Shown: piece after piece, positions 15,501 to 25,300 of the stretch
Numbering within the stretch: the stretch's first letter is position 1
Layout: each line of letters starts with the position of its first letter
Assembly (NCBI GenBank): GCA_030562195.1
Contig: JAUJPP010000012.1
Coordinates: 19,840,001-19,904,000, forward strand
DNA length: 64,000 bases
From: Nipponacmea schrenckii
Taxonomy: Eukaryota > Mollusca > Gastropoda > Lottiidae
Direction: 5' to 3'
The notes under the pieces: generated by a model
Seen by the model: the letters and a program-made list of their open reading frames with translations, nothing else
What the model was told of the DNA's origin: nothing
Database searches by the model: none
Position numbers and translations under genes: made by a program

Positions 15501-15734
15501 TTTCCAGGGAATATACAGAAGCCTGGGTCATGTCCGTGGCATACACGATTTTCCAGACGTACGTGTAACAGAGAATGTTTCTCGGATCTAGATTGTGACG
15601 GACTGGACAAGTGTTGTGAAACCGGATGTGGAAGTGCTTGTACGGAGCCCTGCTTTTATTGGCTAAGAACATTCCCTACCTCAACAACGGCTTGGAAATT
15701 GCCACAACGTTGCTCGAGAAAACTATATTTCTGA
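513..15734 (+). CDS. secreted two-WAP-domain protein (perlwapin-like), 5 exons
   Basis: Exons 513-554, 5640-5684, 8237-8330, 9759-9953 and 15508-15734 join in phase to 603 nt (200 aa). Exons 1-2 encode a hydrophobic signal peptide (about residues 1-28). Exon 3 adds a cysteine-rich segment (Cys 29, 33, 39, 46, 51, 57) that is not a standard WAP pattern. Exon 4 carries a full four-disulfide core with eight cysteines (86, 95, 99, 105, 111, 112, 116, 120), and exon 5 a second (134, 145, 149, 155, 161, 162, 166, 170). Both have the diagnostic CC pair followed by C-x3-C. WAP proteins are secreted protease inhibitors, antimicrobials or, in molluscs, shell-matrix proteins; which role applies is not shown. 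Introns are GT-AG except intron 3, which begins GCAAGT after AG (a GC-AG intron); that choice alone gives the correct phase into exon 4. A possible ATTAAA signal is at 15748. Introns are packed with repeats. Confidence 0.9.
632..845 (-). mobile_element. SINE-A fragment
   Basis: Starts with the family's tail (gaaatgaaatgaatgaag) and continues through the 'actcttctgc', 'gacggcaacgccatgcagtg' and 'tttccatgtcagtccc' blocks shared with the full copy at 14595. It is diverged and lacks the tRNA-like head. It lies in intron 1 of the WAP gene. Confidence 0.75.
848..1925. repeat. minisatellite, unit about 41-44 bp, about 25 copies
   Basis: Tandem variants of 'tgatagttcaggtgggttat' plus 'cattctcacagctttaacat'. 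The left part uses 'gttgatagttctgttgagtt' plus 'aatatcatcacagtttaaaa' and is more diverged. It lies inside intron 1 of the WAP gene, about 290 bases after the exon 1 donor, so it does not touch a splice site. Confidence 0.9.
2486..2794. mobile_element. hAT-type MITE with 8-bp target duplication
   Basis: Ends are cacaggttctcaa and ttgagaaccgtgg, imperfect inverted repeats of about 13 bp. The element is flanked on both sides by ctttagag (2478-2485 and 2795-2802), the 8-bp duplication expected of hAT elements. At 309 bp with no transposase coding, it is non-autonomous. It lies in WAP intron 1. Confidence 0.8.
2935..3352 (-). pseudogene. possible broken coding fragment, unrecognised
   Basis: A 93-codon minus-strand frame (3352 down to 3071) has a protein-like composition: mixed acidic and hydrophobic residues and no low complexity. 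A second protein-like stretch follows in another frame (about 3075-2935), as if one frameshift had broken a longer reading frame. No family is recognised and no splice sites frame it cleanly. It could be a decayed retrocopy, part of a transposon, or chance. It sits antisense in intron 1 of the WAP gene. Confidence 0.22.
3604..3923. mobile_element. TTAA-flanked MITE with perfect 28-bp inverted ends
   Basis: Begins TTAAAGGGATAATAGG and ends with the exact reverse complement; the match continues through 'tcttagaatgaa' for about 28 bp. TTAA at both ends suggests piggyBac-type target use. The internal sequence (attaagcgtttttcaataat, 'gatgaatat'-like blocks) is shared with the partial copies at 1-135 and 5090-5584. 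No coding capacity. Confidence 0.85.
5090..5584. repeat. two degenerate TTAA-MITE relatives, partly inverted
   Basis: Two right-half copies of the element at 3604 end near 5302 (actaagacgcaatatctctt) and 5584 (agacgcattattcctttaac). Between them, about 5134-5240 and 5310-5390 are inverted copies of each other (shared 'gtgagttttccagat' and 'agttcactgatgaa'). They lie just upstream of WAP exon 2 (5640). The preceding stretch 3924-5089 shows nothing recognisable. Confidence 0.6.
5925..6149. mobile_element. foldback MITE, about 40-bp arms
   Basis: Left arm starts ccctctagaaaaaaattcga and the right arm ends with its imperfect reverse complement (aacaattttctagaggg). The arm cores (gattcaggttcaatagga, then gaacgtc) match exactly. 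The spacer of about 140 bp is non-coding. It is followed by a run of G near 6170. Confidence 0.75.
6150..8236. other. WAP intron 2, mostly unique sequence
   Basis: Holds a short inverted pair at 7218-7314, an AT-rich 'aaatacat' run near 7500-7550 and a 3' scrap of SINE-A near 7815-7850 (gtaaaactccattcatttca). No convincing exon is visible beyond exon 3, which starts at 8237. Confidence 0.5.
7218..7314. repeat. short inverted repeat
   Basis: Arms 'tttaagcgtgccaggaacgg' and the near reverse complement ending 'cggcacgcttaaa' enclose a short spacer. It resembles the end structure of a small foldback element; no target duplication was identified. Confidence 0.6.
8866..9375. repeat. pyrimidine-rich minisatellite, unit about 33-38 bp
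   Basis: Diverged copies of 'cccttactctctccttccct' plus 'gaccttcatctacaac', about 14 units, all pyrimidine-rich on the + strand. It lies in WAP intron 3 and does not touch either exon border. Confidence 0.85.
10064..11212. repeat. 110-bp satellite with an internal hairpin, about 10 copies
   Basis: The unit length is exactly 110 bp between the copies at 10851, 10961, 11071 and 11181. Most units contain GGCGGAAGTGA and, about 40 bp later, its reverse complement TCACTTCCGCC, so each can fold. The array starts about 110 bases after WAP exon 4. Confidence 0.9.
11468..11800. repeat. imperfect direct duplication, about 155-bp copies
   Basis: The blocks 'gttgacccacgatctgtcat', 'acataagacatgaagacagt' and 'gatattttgcccgtaata' occur twice, at 11468-11620 and 11649-11800. 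The region 11213-11467 before it shows nothing recognisable. Confidence 0.75.
11966..12711 (+). mobile_element. non-autonomous element with 'tacgcccac' ends and internal tandem repeats
   Basis: Ends carry agcttgccaggcaaggtaac then atacgcccac on the left and gtgggcgtat on the right. The interior has about four diverged copies of a roughly 150-bp unit ('accaagtttcattcaaat', 'ggataaaaactacagcttct', 'tcaagggcaataactcat') and a ggac/gacc microsatellite (12626-12668). A second copy in opposite orientation is at 62478-63047. No transposase coding. Confidence 0.75.
12941..13260. mobile_element. hAT-type MITE with perfect 8-bp target duplication
   Basis: Starts caagggtattcaaccttgg and ends with the inverted motif 'gaatacccctg'. 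The exact sequence gcctagac flanks it on both sides (12933-12940 and 13261-13268). It is 320 bp, non-coding. A related end occurs at 63805. Confidence 0.88.
13261..14081. other. WAP intron 4 filler
   Basis: No gene seen. Contains an (ata)n run followed by 'ctctttattttacatgggtc' at 13655-13700, which looks like the 3' end of an old retroposed element, and a poly(A) run near 13760. Confidence 0.4.
14082..14226. mobile_element. foldback MITE (copy 1)
   Basis: Inverted arms aatgaacacagtttttatgg / ccataaaaaactgtgttcat enclose 'caattacactgtcgtcgtca'. The same element is at 37283-37422, and the two copies also share the left flank 'acatttagggataggaggca', so the true element probably extends left to about 14046. 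Confidence 0.8.
14595..14961 (+). mobile_element. SINE-A, full-length tRNA-derived SINE
   Basis: The head has an A-box-like TGGCTCAGTGAG and a B-box-like GGTTCAATCCC about 40 bases later. The conserved body includes 'gggactgagatggaaaaagc' and 'cacgttaaagatccctcgac', and the tail ends 'aactccattcatttcatttc'. A 14-bp direct repeat, tttacaggatattt, brackets it (14581-14594 and 14962-14975), as expected for LINE-driven retroposition. This copy is the reference for the family in this window. It lies in WAP intron 4. Confidence 0.92.
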
Positions 15735-16644
15735 GCATTGTGAAAACATTAAAGTAATAGTTTGACTTGTTCATATTCTTTTGAGGCACAGAGCGTGAAA
15801 AATTTTAAACTGTATATCAACATGTATTTATACAAAAAAAATAAGCAATTCTCACACTCGATGTTCAAAACGCCTGGTAAATGTAGAGATATGTTTTAAT
15901 GTTTGATATAGTATCACATATATTTGATTTTAAGGTTAACTGGTTATTCAACAACACTACGTTTTATATGACGTGGCAAATTGTTACTTCCAGTTCAGTA
16001 AAGTGTATAACGCTATTACATGTACTTGAACATTTATTGTCTTTGCACAAATGTTTTGAAAATATTACCAAAAGGGGAAACCCTCTAAACCTTACCGTGT
16101 CTCTGATAAAACTAGCAGAAATCTAATCCATTTTATCAAAAAGCTTGTACTATATAAACAGGCCTTATGTCTTAGAGGAAATTCGAAACCAAGTCTCTCT
16201 GCTGGGAAAATATCGTCTAACATTTTCATAAAAACAGTTAATTGCGTTGTTAAAACAATGTTGTTTTCGATGAATTGCCTGGTGATATTTTGAAGTAAAC
16301 AAATTATGTACCATATTCTATTAGTTTACAAAAAAAAATAAAAATCCTGGTACTGGTTGGAAATATCCTGTTATATTTGTCTATTATATTTAAGGCTGGG
16401 TTAACGTTTTGGTTGGGAGCTCGTGGTCTAAACTTAGTCGGAACCCTTTTCCGGGCATTGCGAATAATTTGTTCAACCAGTCCCTTATTAAGCAGCTGTT
16501 TAAAGCCGGGTATACACTGTAGTGTCATAAATCATTAAATTACGGCATTACTGTGGTATAAGGAATCATTACAGGCTGATGATATGTTTCACATTTACCT
16601 GAAATTGTGCCAACTATTCGCAAAAACCATAGTTTTAGCGATAC
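15735..16644. other. 3' flank of the WAP gene
   Basis: Apart from the candidate ATTAAA signal at 15748 and an AT-rich stretch, no gene or repeat is recognised. A 75-codon frame here has no coding character. Confidence 0.4.
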
Positions 16645-17018
16645 TAACCGCGATTCCACTTAGAATTGTGAAGTAAAGCTAGCTTTAAAGCCAGTTTTAT
16701 TGCCGAACACGCTGTGTTTCAGCTTTTTAGTTTATCTGGTTCCCGAACCACTTTAGTCTCGATCAAAAAGTCGCACATTATAATTGCCATCTCGCGATGT
16801 ACAAGACCACCGATGTTGCTCGGGCGGCCGTAAAACTAGTACTTTTCTATTGCCGAACGACAAAAAGCGTTTCCACTTGTTTAAAAAGCCGGCTTTAAAG
16901 CTAGCTTTCATTTGGCCCCCGATAAATTGCAGAACACAAAAAGGGGTTTTTCGGTTCCCGAACCGTAATGGTTCGGCAATTAACAAGTTGACTTTTTGGC
17001 CAAGTGGAAACGCGGTTA
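16645..17018. mobile_element. MITE with 'taaccgcg' ends
   Basis: Begins taaccgcgattccactt and ends aagtggaaacgcggtta. The interior repeats 'agctagctttaaagccagtt' in both orientations and 'ttgccgaac' several times. A related diverged element is at 32448-32640. The 112-codon frame over it (16784-17122) is a by-product of the element. Confidence 0.75.
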
Positions 17019-17516
17019 ATGACGATGTGGTCTTGCCAATTGATCAATCCGAACTTTTGATTGAAAGAGCTGCTGAAATCGAACGAGAAATAGAAACAAC
17101 ATGTATTAAAATACTTGTATAGATTCGTGTTTATTCACAATTCCTATTTCCACCACTAAAAGGATTTGGGTAGGGTGGTATTTGCGATAGTGACGTAATT
17201 TTTGAGAAAATCTCGAGGTATAATGTATCCACAACAGAATTTAATAACTTAAAAGTCTCATTTGTATATCAAACTTTCCCTTAAAACGGGCCCTCTGCTT
17301 TAAAAGTGTCGTAGTTTAAGGGGATTATTGAGAGATTTAGATGGCATACTAGTATAGTGGAGAACCTAACGAAGTGTTACTAAACGCTGAAATAACAAAC
17401 ACCACAGAGGTTTTCTCGATACACAACTTGACGAAATCTCTATACAGTCCCTTTAATTGTATGCAGTGCATGACCCAAACATTGTTTGCGTTTAAGTCAA
17501 ATCCGGGTTAGAAGAC

Positions 17517-17525
17517 TATATATTT
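17517..17525 (+). promoter_or_regulatory. candidate TATA box of the small secreted-protein gene
   Basis: TATATATTT ends 41 bases before the ATG at 17567, implying a very short 5' UTR of about 15-20 bases. Positional inference only. Confidence 0.45.
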
Positions 17526-17566
17526 ACCCGGATTTTATACAACCTATTGTTATTTCGTGAGTTACA

Positions 17567-19029
17567 ATGGGTAAGTTTTCTCTTTCATTTGATTTTACTT
17601 TGCCTTTTCTCTGTTCGCTTATCAAGTCAATCATTAAATCCATAGATTTACACTGTGTTTGTTATAAAATGCTCTTGAAAATCTTGACTCGTCAAAGTGG
17701 GTAAATTGGATTTAATGTTGAAAACCTTCCAGTTCAATCTCTGGCACCAGTTGCTAATGGATGAGCAATTATTGTATCTAAAACATATTTTATCTGGTCT
17801 AGCAGTAATTTTATAATAAAATTGTAGTTATCTCAATTTTTAAGTGTAGCCTATTCAATCAGCATCGATCTGTACCATTTTAATTAATCATTTTACGATG
17901 TAGCAAAGAAAAAGAAACAACTATATTTGACAAGGATAACAACTTAGGTTCACAAGTCCGCCGTGACAGGGATCCTTTCTACCAGTTGGTTCTTGGCCAA
18001 ACCTCTTGGCAATGATCATTCCCGGATTATTTGTTTCTATTTACAGCTGGGTGAACTGAAATTATGAGTGAAGATGACTTATACTTTTACACACCGATCG
18101 AGATTAGAACTCATGTCCGACATTTTCAATGCACATGACGTCATGACGTTAAGAACCAACGCTCTAACCGATGTGCTATAGATAAGAACCCCATAAAGCA
18201 AAGATCCTTTTGCAATTATGCGCCATATACGGTTTAGCATCACAAGCATCTGACAACACATCGAATTGATTCAAATATACCCTTCAATTATTAGTAGCTT
18301 CTCTATAAAAAAAACTCTATACAAATGTAGTTGTCAAGTCGCCATTCATTTATTGGAAGCACACATGGAATTAAACCTCTTATACCCACCCATCTATCCT
18401 ATTTAGAAGGCAAGCTATCGGCTCTATACAGATTTCTTCTATTCGTTCGGCATCTACTCACTTCGTATTTTACATTTAAGAAATTGTATGTTCTGTTGTT
18501 TATTTGATGAATTGTCTGAGAATAAAATCATGTCAAACCGTATTTAAATCACTCTTTGTTAATACTTTCAGGATTTATCGAGCTGAAGATTTTATTAGTC
18601 CTAGTGACACTGGTCACCCTGTGTTCAGGTGCCTATTGGTTTAAAACAGGCATACAGGGTGATCTCCCTTACAATCCACAAGATGGTTACCAGTGTTCTT
18701 ATACAATATGTACAGTCATGTTCACTCGAGTTAGACGATTTCACATTCGTTGCGAAAAGGGCTCCGATTCTTACGACTGCGTCTACCAAGGCAATCCTCA
18801 ACAGTGCCAAGGATTTGAAAATGGCGGACAACAGAGTTATTGGAACACATTAGCTGCTATGGTCGGAAGAGACAAAGCGCATGCGTGTACTTTAAGGACA
18901 TTGAATGACGATGACATCTGCCCATCCGACAGAATTCGGTTGTTTAGGTTACACTTTAGATATCTTGGTGGAAATGGAAGAGTCATCCCACAAAGAAGAC
19001 CTGCTAGACCCTACTGTTCTGATACATAA
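17567..19029 (+). CDS. small secreted cysteine-rich protein, 2 exons, family unknown
   Basis: Exon 1 is only ATG+G (17567-17570) before a GTAAGT donor; exon 2 is 18572-19029 after 'actttcag'. Joined in phase 1 they give 153 aa. The N-terminus (MGFIELKILLVLVTLVTLCS, then GA) is a clear signal peptide, with mature protein probably starting at YWF. The mature part has eight cysteines and a basic arginine- and proline-rich tail. The micro-exon start is preferred over the in-frame ATG at 18556, because that one lies before the acceptor and would add intron sequence. I do not recognise the family. The neighbouring WAP gene is also small, secreted and cysteine-rich and has the same orientation, so a shared extracellular role is possible but unproven. 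Confidence 0.8.
17905..18192 (-). mobile_element. SINE-B copy in the intron of the small secreted-protein gene
   Basis: Read on the minus strand, the family has an A-box-like head (tagcacatcggttagagcg), a B-box-like 'gagttctaatctcgatcgg', and a body with 'cacccagctgtaaat' and 'ccaactggtagaaaggatcc'. It ends in 'gttgttatccttgtcaaata'. Other copies: 24066, 24568, 34424 and 56645. Confidence 0.85.
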
Positions 19030-19033
19030 TAAA
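19028..19033 (+). promoter_or_regulatory. polyadenylation signal overlapping the stop codon
   Basis: AATAAA overlaps the TAA stop (sequence TAATAAA). If used, the 3' UTR would be only about 15-30 bases. An ATTAAA near 19092 is the alternative. Confidence 0.4.
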
Positions 19034-19319
19034 CATAGTAGTCATGGTTATGGTTCTTTTTGTTCTTGTAATATCCTATTAGATAGCTAGATTAAACATA
19101 CATTGAGATACGTATCACTTTAATTTATATATTATTTATATACCAAAATTTTTTAAATCTTCCCTAATATCTACAAAAGAAACTTGTGAATATGGCGCTT
19201 TCACAGCTCTTTTGCATTTTCAATTCAACCTGATCAATTTGACCCCCTATACCTTCAGTTTAATTGTAACGCCAACTTACTGGAGACTAGTGCTGTCACT
19301 GAATAGAGGTTAAGAAACT

Positions 19320-20467
19320 AACAGATTGTTCTGGAGTGTCAGATGGGGTAGCTAGTAAGCGCCGTCATTGATAGAGACTAAGAATAAATGCTAAATAGAA
19401 ACTAACAGATTGTTCTGGAGTGTCAGATGGGGTAGCTAGTAAGCGCCGTCATTGATAGAGACTAAGAACAAAATTATAAATAGAAACCACACAGATTGTT
19501 CTGGAGTGTCAGATGGGGTATCTAGTAAGCGCCGTCACTGATAGAGACTAAGAATAAAATGCTAAATAGAAACCACACAGATTGTTTTAGAGTGTCAGAT
19601 GGGGTAGCTAGAAGGCACCGTCACTGATAGGGACTAAGAATAAAATGATAAATAGAAACCACACAGATTGTTCTAGAGTGTCAGATGGGGTATCTAGTAA
19701 GCGCCGTCACTGATAGAGACTAAGAATAAAATGCTAAATAGAAACCACACAATTGTTCTAGAGTGTCAGATGGGGTATCTAGTAAGCGCCGTCACTGATA
19801 GAGACTAAGAATAAAATGCTAAATAGAAACCACACAGATTGTTCTAGAGTGTCAGATGGGGTAGCTAGTAAGCGCCGTCACTGATAGAGACTAAGAATAA
19901 AATGCTAAATAGAAACCACACAGATTGTTCTAGAGTGTCAGATGGGGTATCTAGTAAGCGCCGTCACTGATAGAGACTAAGAACAAAATGATAAATAGAA
20001 ACCACACATATTGTTCTAGAGTGTCAGAAGGGGTATCTAGTAAGCACCGTCATTGATAGAGAATAAGAATAAAATGCTAAATAGAAACCACACAGATTGT
20101 TCTGGAGTGTCAGATGGGGTAGCTAGTAAGCGCCGTCACTGATAGAGACTAAGAATAAAATGCTAAATAGAAACCACACAGATTGTTCTAGAGTGTCAGA
20201 TGGGGTATCTAGTAAGCGCCGTCACTGATAGAGACTAAGAACAAAATGTAAATAGAAACCACACAGATTGTTCCTAGAGTGTCAGATGGGGTATCTAGTA
20301 AGCGCCGTCACTGATAGAGACTAAGAATAAAATGCTAAATAGAAACCACACAGATTATTATAGAGTGTCAGATGGGGTAGCTAGAAGGCGCCGTCACTGA
20401 TAGAGACTAAGAATAAAATGCTAAATAGAAACTAACAGATTGTTTTAGAGTGTCAGATGGGGTAGCC
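19320..20467. repeat. 86-bp satellite, about 13 copies
   Basis: The unit contains 'gtgtcagatggggtagctag', 'taagcgccgtcactgataga' and 'ctaaatagaaaccacacaga'; spacing is about 86 bp. Copies are highly similar with a few short indels. It starts about 290 bases after the small secreted-protein gene. Confidence 0.92.
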
Positions 20468-20869
20468 ATTACACTGACCACTATTAAGAGCAAAAAAGTC
20501 TGACAAATCTGGTCCTAATCGTTCCCTCGAACGTAATACACATATCGTGGGATAATATCTGTACGATAACAGATATCTCAATACAGTCGATTGGCTTTAC
20601 CGTAGAACTATGGCTTTACTTACGCAGTTGTACAAATAAAGAAAAGCCCCGGACCGTACTGTGTTACCCTAGAGGGCATTGTGTATTGCCCGGTGGTCTT
20701 CAGATTTGTATAGCTTCCAAACCTTGACCAATATAATTTTTGTCATAGTGAACGTCTCAAAACGATAGATCTAAAAATTCAGGATTTGTTGATAGATGAA
20801 AAGTAAATTTTCCCCTTCCAGTGGATGGTGATATTGGTGAGACTCGGCCCTGGATGGTGTGGCGTGATT

Positions 20870-20998
20870 CAAAAATGAATCGGAGCTCCTCTCATGAATG
20901 GTGCAAATCTGTCTGAATGGAAGCGCCTCTCATGAATGGTGCAAATCTGACTGAATGGAAGCGCCTCTCATGAATGGTGCAAATCTGCCTGGTTCCTA
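20870..20998. repeat. 40-bp tandem repeat, 3 copies
   Basis: Three near-identical units of 'ctctcatgaatggtgcaaat' plus 'ctgactgaatggaagcgc'. Confidence 0.85.
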
Positions 20999-22314
20999 AC
21001 GTTCCGGCGTACAACCCTAGTAAATCAAGGCCAAAGTATTTTCAATGAAAGAAAATAATTACAACAATTTTCTCGCATTATATCCATGCTAAAAATAGAG
21101 TTATCAGACAATCACAATGTGAGAGTTCCTTCCCTCCTACTCACAAACTACGTCTAATTACCTACATATTGTTATTTTCATCAAAGAAACAGACCTTTGA
21201 TGTCTGTAAGGATTTTAAAGTAAATCTCTCCATAAAATAAGGACGTTCAACTGTGAAGTTCTTTTTGATATTGAAAGAAAAGCACACTCAGGAGTTCAAG
21301 AGGACCCAATGAAGTGGCATCCGAAGCATGTTATCAATTATAGAAATCAAACAATCCCTAAAATCAATCCAGTTCGCAGGCATCAAAAGATGATTTTTTT
21401 TTGGACTTTGGATTGAGTCTTGGAAACGGATTTTATCGTAATCTTAAAGATATTTCAAAGCAATTCTCCGTATAGCTTCAAAATCTAATACAGTTTTGCC
21501 ATATCTTACCACACCCAAGGAATGGGAAAGGCCAGATTTGTCGGGCCATATTTCATCTATTGAAAGGATTTGTGGCCAATTTGAAGATGTTTCCATAATA
21601 AAACAGAAAATAAAATGAAATGAATGGAGTTTTACGTCATACTCTTCTGCACCTTATGGGCTAATGAAGGCGACATAAAAGAACAGGATTCATAAGTTTC
21701 GAACGCATCTCTCATGCAACTGAGGTTCGGGACTAATAATAATCACTGTCTTCATTTACAACTATGCGCAACTAGTAAGCGCCAACATGTTACCGGGTGC
21801 AATGCTAAAAACCTGGCGATGAACGTTCATGGCATATTTGAAAGTGATATTAACTCCATTCATGGTCGTTTATCTGGCACTATCATAACAAAAAATAAAT
21901 TGATTCTCATATAATTACAGTTAAAATATAAAGAATGTAAAAAATGACACTTGGTTCGTATACAATTAATGAAATAATTTCCGTGACAGTTTTATTACCT
22001 TTAAGGGTTGATTTTAAGGATTTAGTTAGCCTTATCAAGGGTAAATTAATTGAATGTAAACATTATCCAAATAGCTTCGGTATGAGGCAGTGAATATGAA
22101 TTGATGGACTGCCGATTGTCATTTATTTCAATATTCCATTTCTAAATATTCTTATCTGGTACTTCTCGCTTATTTAGCTTATATACCGAATGCCTTATAT
22201 AGATAGGACAACCCTCAATCGAAAATTGATTTTATATTTTTAGTTTTGCTCTCCAATCAGGTTACTGTAGGCCTATATCTTAAAAAGTTTCGAGAATAAG
22301 GTCCCTGATGTTAA
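20999..22314. other. intergenic, 3' side of the methyltransferase gene
   Basis: Contains a short minus-strand SINE-A tail fragment (21614-21675) and, for the minus-strand gene that ends at 22315, a candidate AATAAA on the minus strand at 22127-22122. No other gene or repeat recognised. Confidence 0.45.
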
Positions 22315-25300
22315 TTAGACTGTAGGTCCATTCAATGAAATATCAGGGTTAGCCTCCAACGTTTTTCGTAAATCCAAAATATCAGCGGGAAATATACGAC
22401 AGCATCCACCAATCCAGTTAGCTCCATGTCGGACCCACTCTTCAACGATTTTAGACAGAAAATGAAGACTTTTATCCCGTGTACACCAACTAAAATAAAG
22501 ATACAAATACGCAATATAGTTAATTTTAATTTCAGGAGTAATAAGCCTACCATTAACTATGATGTGCAGGGGACACTGTACACTAACTTCAAATGGCTTG
22601 ATGGACTTATTTGTGCTTGCTCGCTAACCTGCAGGTCCAGGGTTCAATCCCGGCAAAAGTCGAGATGAACTTTTGGATTTTTCTACCCGATTTCCCTGTC
22701 AGTGAAGCAAGTCGGAGAGGCTGACGTGGAAAAAGCGTCTAGTCGCTCGGATGGGACAATAAACCAAGGCCCCGTGGGCTATAAGCTGTGCCCGTTAAAG
22801 ATCCCTCGATATTTTGAAATCGCAAAAAGAGAATGCTAATGCCACTGTCCTGGCAAAATTTCACTCATGGTATCTTGCATGGCGTTGCCCGTCTTCATTA
22901 GCCCAATAGGTGCAGAAGAGTAGGACGTGAAACTTCATTCAATGAATTTTTTCTTAAATATTCAGCCTTGTATAGATACCAAAAGCTATGTAATTTGGCT
23001 GATATCCCTGTCAACTACAATACACCGTCGGCACCGACATTGTGTGAGCGTGTTTGGGATTACCTATCCTTTTTTGGGATTACCTACCCTTGTTTGGGAT
23101 TACCTACCCTTGTTTGGGATTACCTACCCTTGTTTGGGATTACCTACCCTTGTTTGGGATTACCTACCCTTGATTGGGATTACCTACCCTTTTTCGGGAA
23201 ACCAATCCTCACCACTGTTGGGTTTAACTATATATGGTTTGTGGAGACTATTTGATGGTAGAGATGATAGTAAAGATGTTATATATTGTGGATGTGTACA
23301 GTTAATACCACCAGCAATAACTTGGTCAGATTTAAACACTGTTTGTATACAGTCGGCTAGTTTCTCACCGTGGCAAGTATACAGTCCATCCTAAACACAT
23401 ATAAAGTAAACAGAAATGAAATAGAGTTTTACGTCCAACTATTAAGTAAGGTTATTCACAGTTAGAATGATTTGAAAGGACAGCCCATTAGTGTATACTA
23501 TTTATTCTTGAAGATGAACTGTCTACAGCTCAGGTTCCTATCCGAAAGTCCAAAAACTGTTTCCACTACAACTGATAGCAGGAAACCAAAAGTTTGAAAA
23601 ATCCCTTACCTTGCATGAAAAATTAAAAAATGCCTTGGCAAGTGGAAATTCTTTTAAAACTGTAAGGATTGCTTCTGCTTCTTTTAAAGCTGGAATGGTC
23701 TCAATGGCTATATAATCAGCATCAGCCTCTACCAGAGCTCTAAGTCGAGGTCGATGCCAGGATGCCAATTCCTTAAAAGATACATACAGGTATACAATTT
23801 TACTTTAAAGGCTAGTAAAAAACAATTGTCCCTATGGATCATCTGTTTTTCGTCAGTTTAACAAGTCAGCATGACGCAAGCGAAATGAAATTAATATAAT
23901 AATGTAGTTTTTAGTGTAATCCGTTTATTGTCCCATCCGAACGACCTGCACCTGAAATCGGGTTGAAAATTCCGAAAGTTCACCTCGAATTTTGCTGGGG
24001 TTGAACCATGGACCTTCGGATGAGCGATCAAGCATCTAACCCTTTTGAGGCACCACGGCTCATGTGAAGACAAAGGAAGAAACAGCTATATTTTACGAGA
24101 AAACAACTTAGGTTCATAGGAATCAGTTCTACCAGCTGGTCCTTGGCCAAACCTGTTGACATTGATCTTCCACTTATTTATCCGTACCAATTAACAGCTG
24201 GGTGGGACTGCAATTATCCAACTTTCACACGCCGATCGAGATTAGAACGCACGTCCGACATTTTCAACGTAACCAAGCAAATGGCGTCATGACGTAAAGA
24301 ACCAACGCTTTAACCGCCGTGGTAGAGAACCTCGCAAACATCTTAAATAGGTATCATACGTGCAAATGCTCTTGGAATAAGATGACTTACTGAAAGGGAC
24401 ATGGTGTCGACATAATTACCACTATATTCTGACCCATCGCGTAAACATGCTCCATACGGTCCTACAGAACCAGCCACATAACATCTTCGGCCTGTAATAA
24501 ACCATCTCCAAATGTTAAGGTATTACGTCTTATAAATTGACGGACAAGGTGACCTTTTTTTGTATCACGAAAACGACTATATTTTACAAGGATAACAACT
24601 TAGGTTCACAAGTCGGCTGTGGCAGGGATCGTTTCTACCAGCTGGTCCTTGGAGTACCCATTTACAGCTGGGTGGAATGGAATTATGAGTGAAGATGACT
24701 TATTCATGGTCATCGAACTTTCACACACCGATCGAGATTAGAACTCTCGTCCGACATTTTCAACGCATCCAAGCAAATGACACGTGACTTTAAGAACCAA
24801 CACTCTAACCGCTGTGCTATAGAACCCCACAATGCTGCGAACTGATTAGATTGTACGCTAGGGAAGACAGCCAACCAAAGCCAGATAGACAATAGACAAT
24901 ATGGCTCATTGTTTACAGATTTTCTGTCAAGCAATATGATTGGCTGTACAATTGAACCAAATCGCTTTATTTACAAACCACTGTAATAATAAAGATGTGC
25001 CTATTGTAGTCAAAGTAAAGGACGATGTTCGTAATAGCTGAAAGGGTACACCATGTTCATGCAACCCACGTCAAATTCAGATCAAATCAATCACACACGT
25101 TTTACTTTTCAAGAGCATACATCCAAATCTCGATTTGCCATGCTAACGTAAGGTCACAAGTCGTCTTCACACGCCCTTCTTGCTTGTTGAATCTGTCTGT
25201 AGCCTACACTCCGCTTGGAACCATATATGCACATGTAACCCGTCTATTCGTCTTGTACAATATAATATTTGAAATGAGTATATTCTTGGGATGTTTAACA

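Noticed and set aside
16784..17122. 112-codon plus-strand frame
   Set aside because: It lies over the inverted-repeat MITE 16645-17018 and has a near-mirror frame on the other strand. There is no coding signal.
18556..18571. in-frame ATG at 18556 as the start of the small secreted protein
   Set aside because: The codons between this ATG and 18572 include the acceptor 'actttcag'. Joining the ATG+G exon at 17567 gives a cleaner signal peptide directly after a TATA-like box.
22927..23394. 155- and 95-codon plus-strand frames
   Set aside because: They are the antisense of methyltransferase exon 6 joined to the 20-bp repeat and SINE-A tail.
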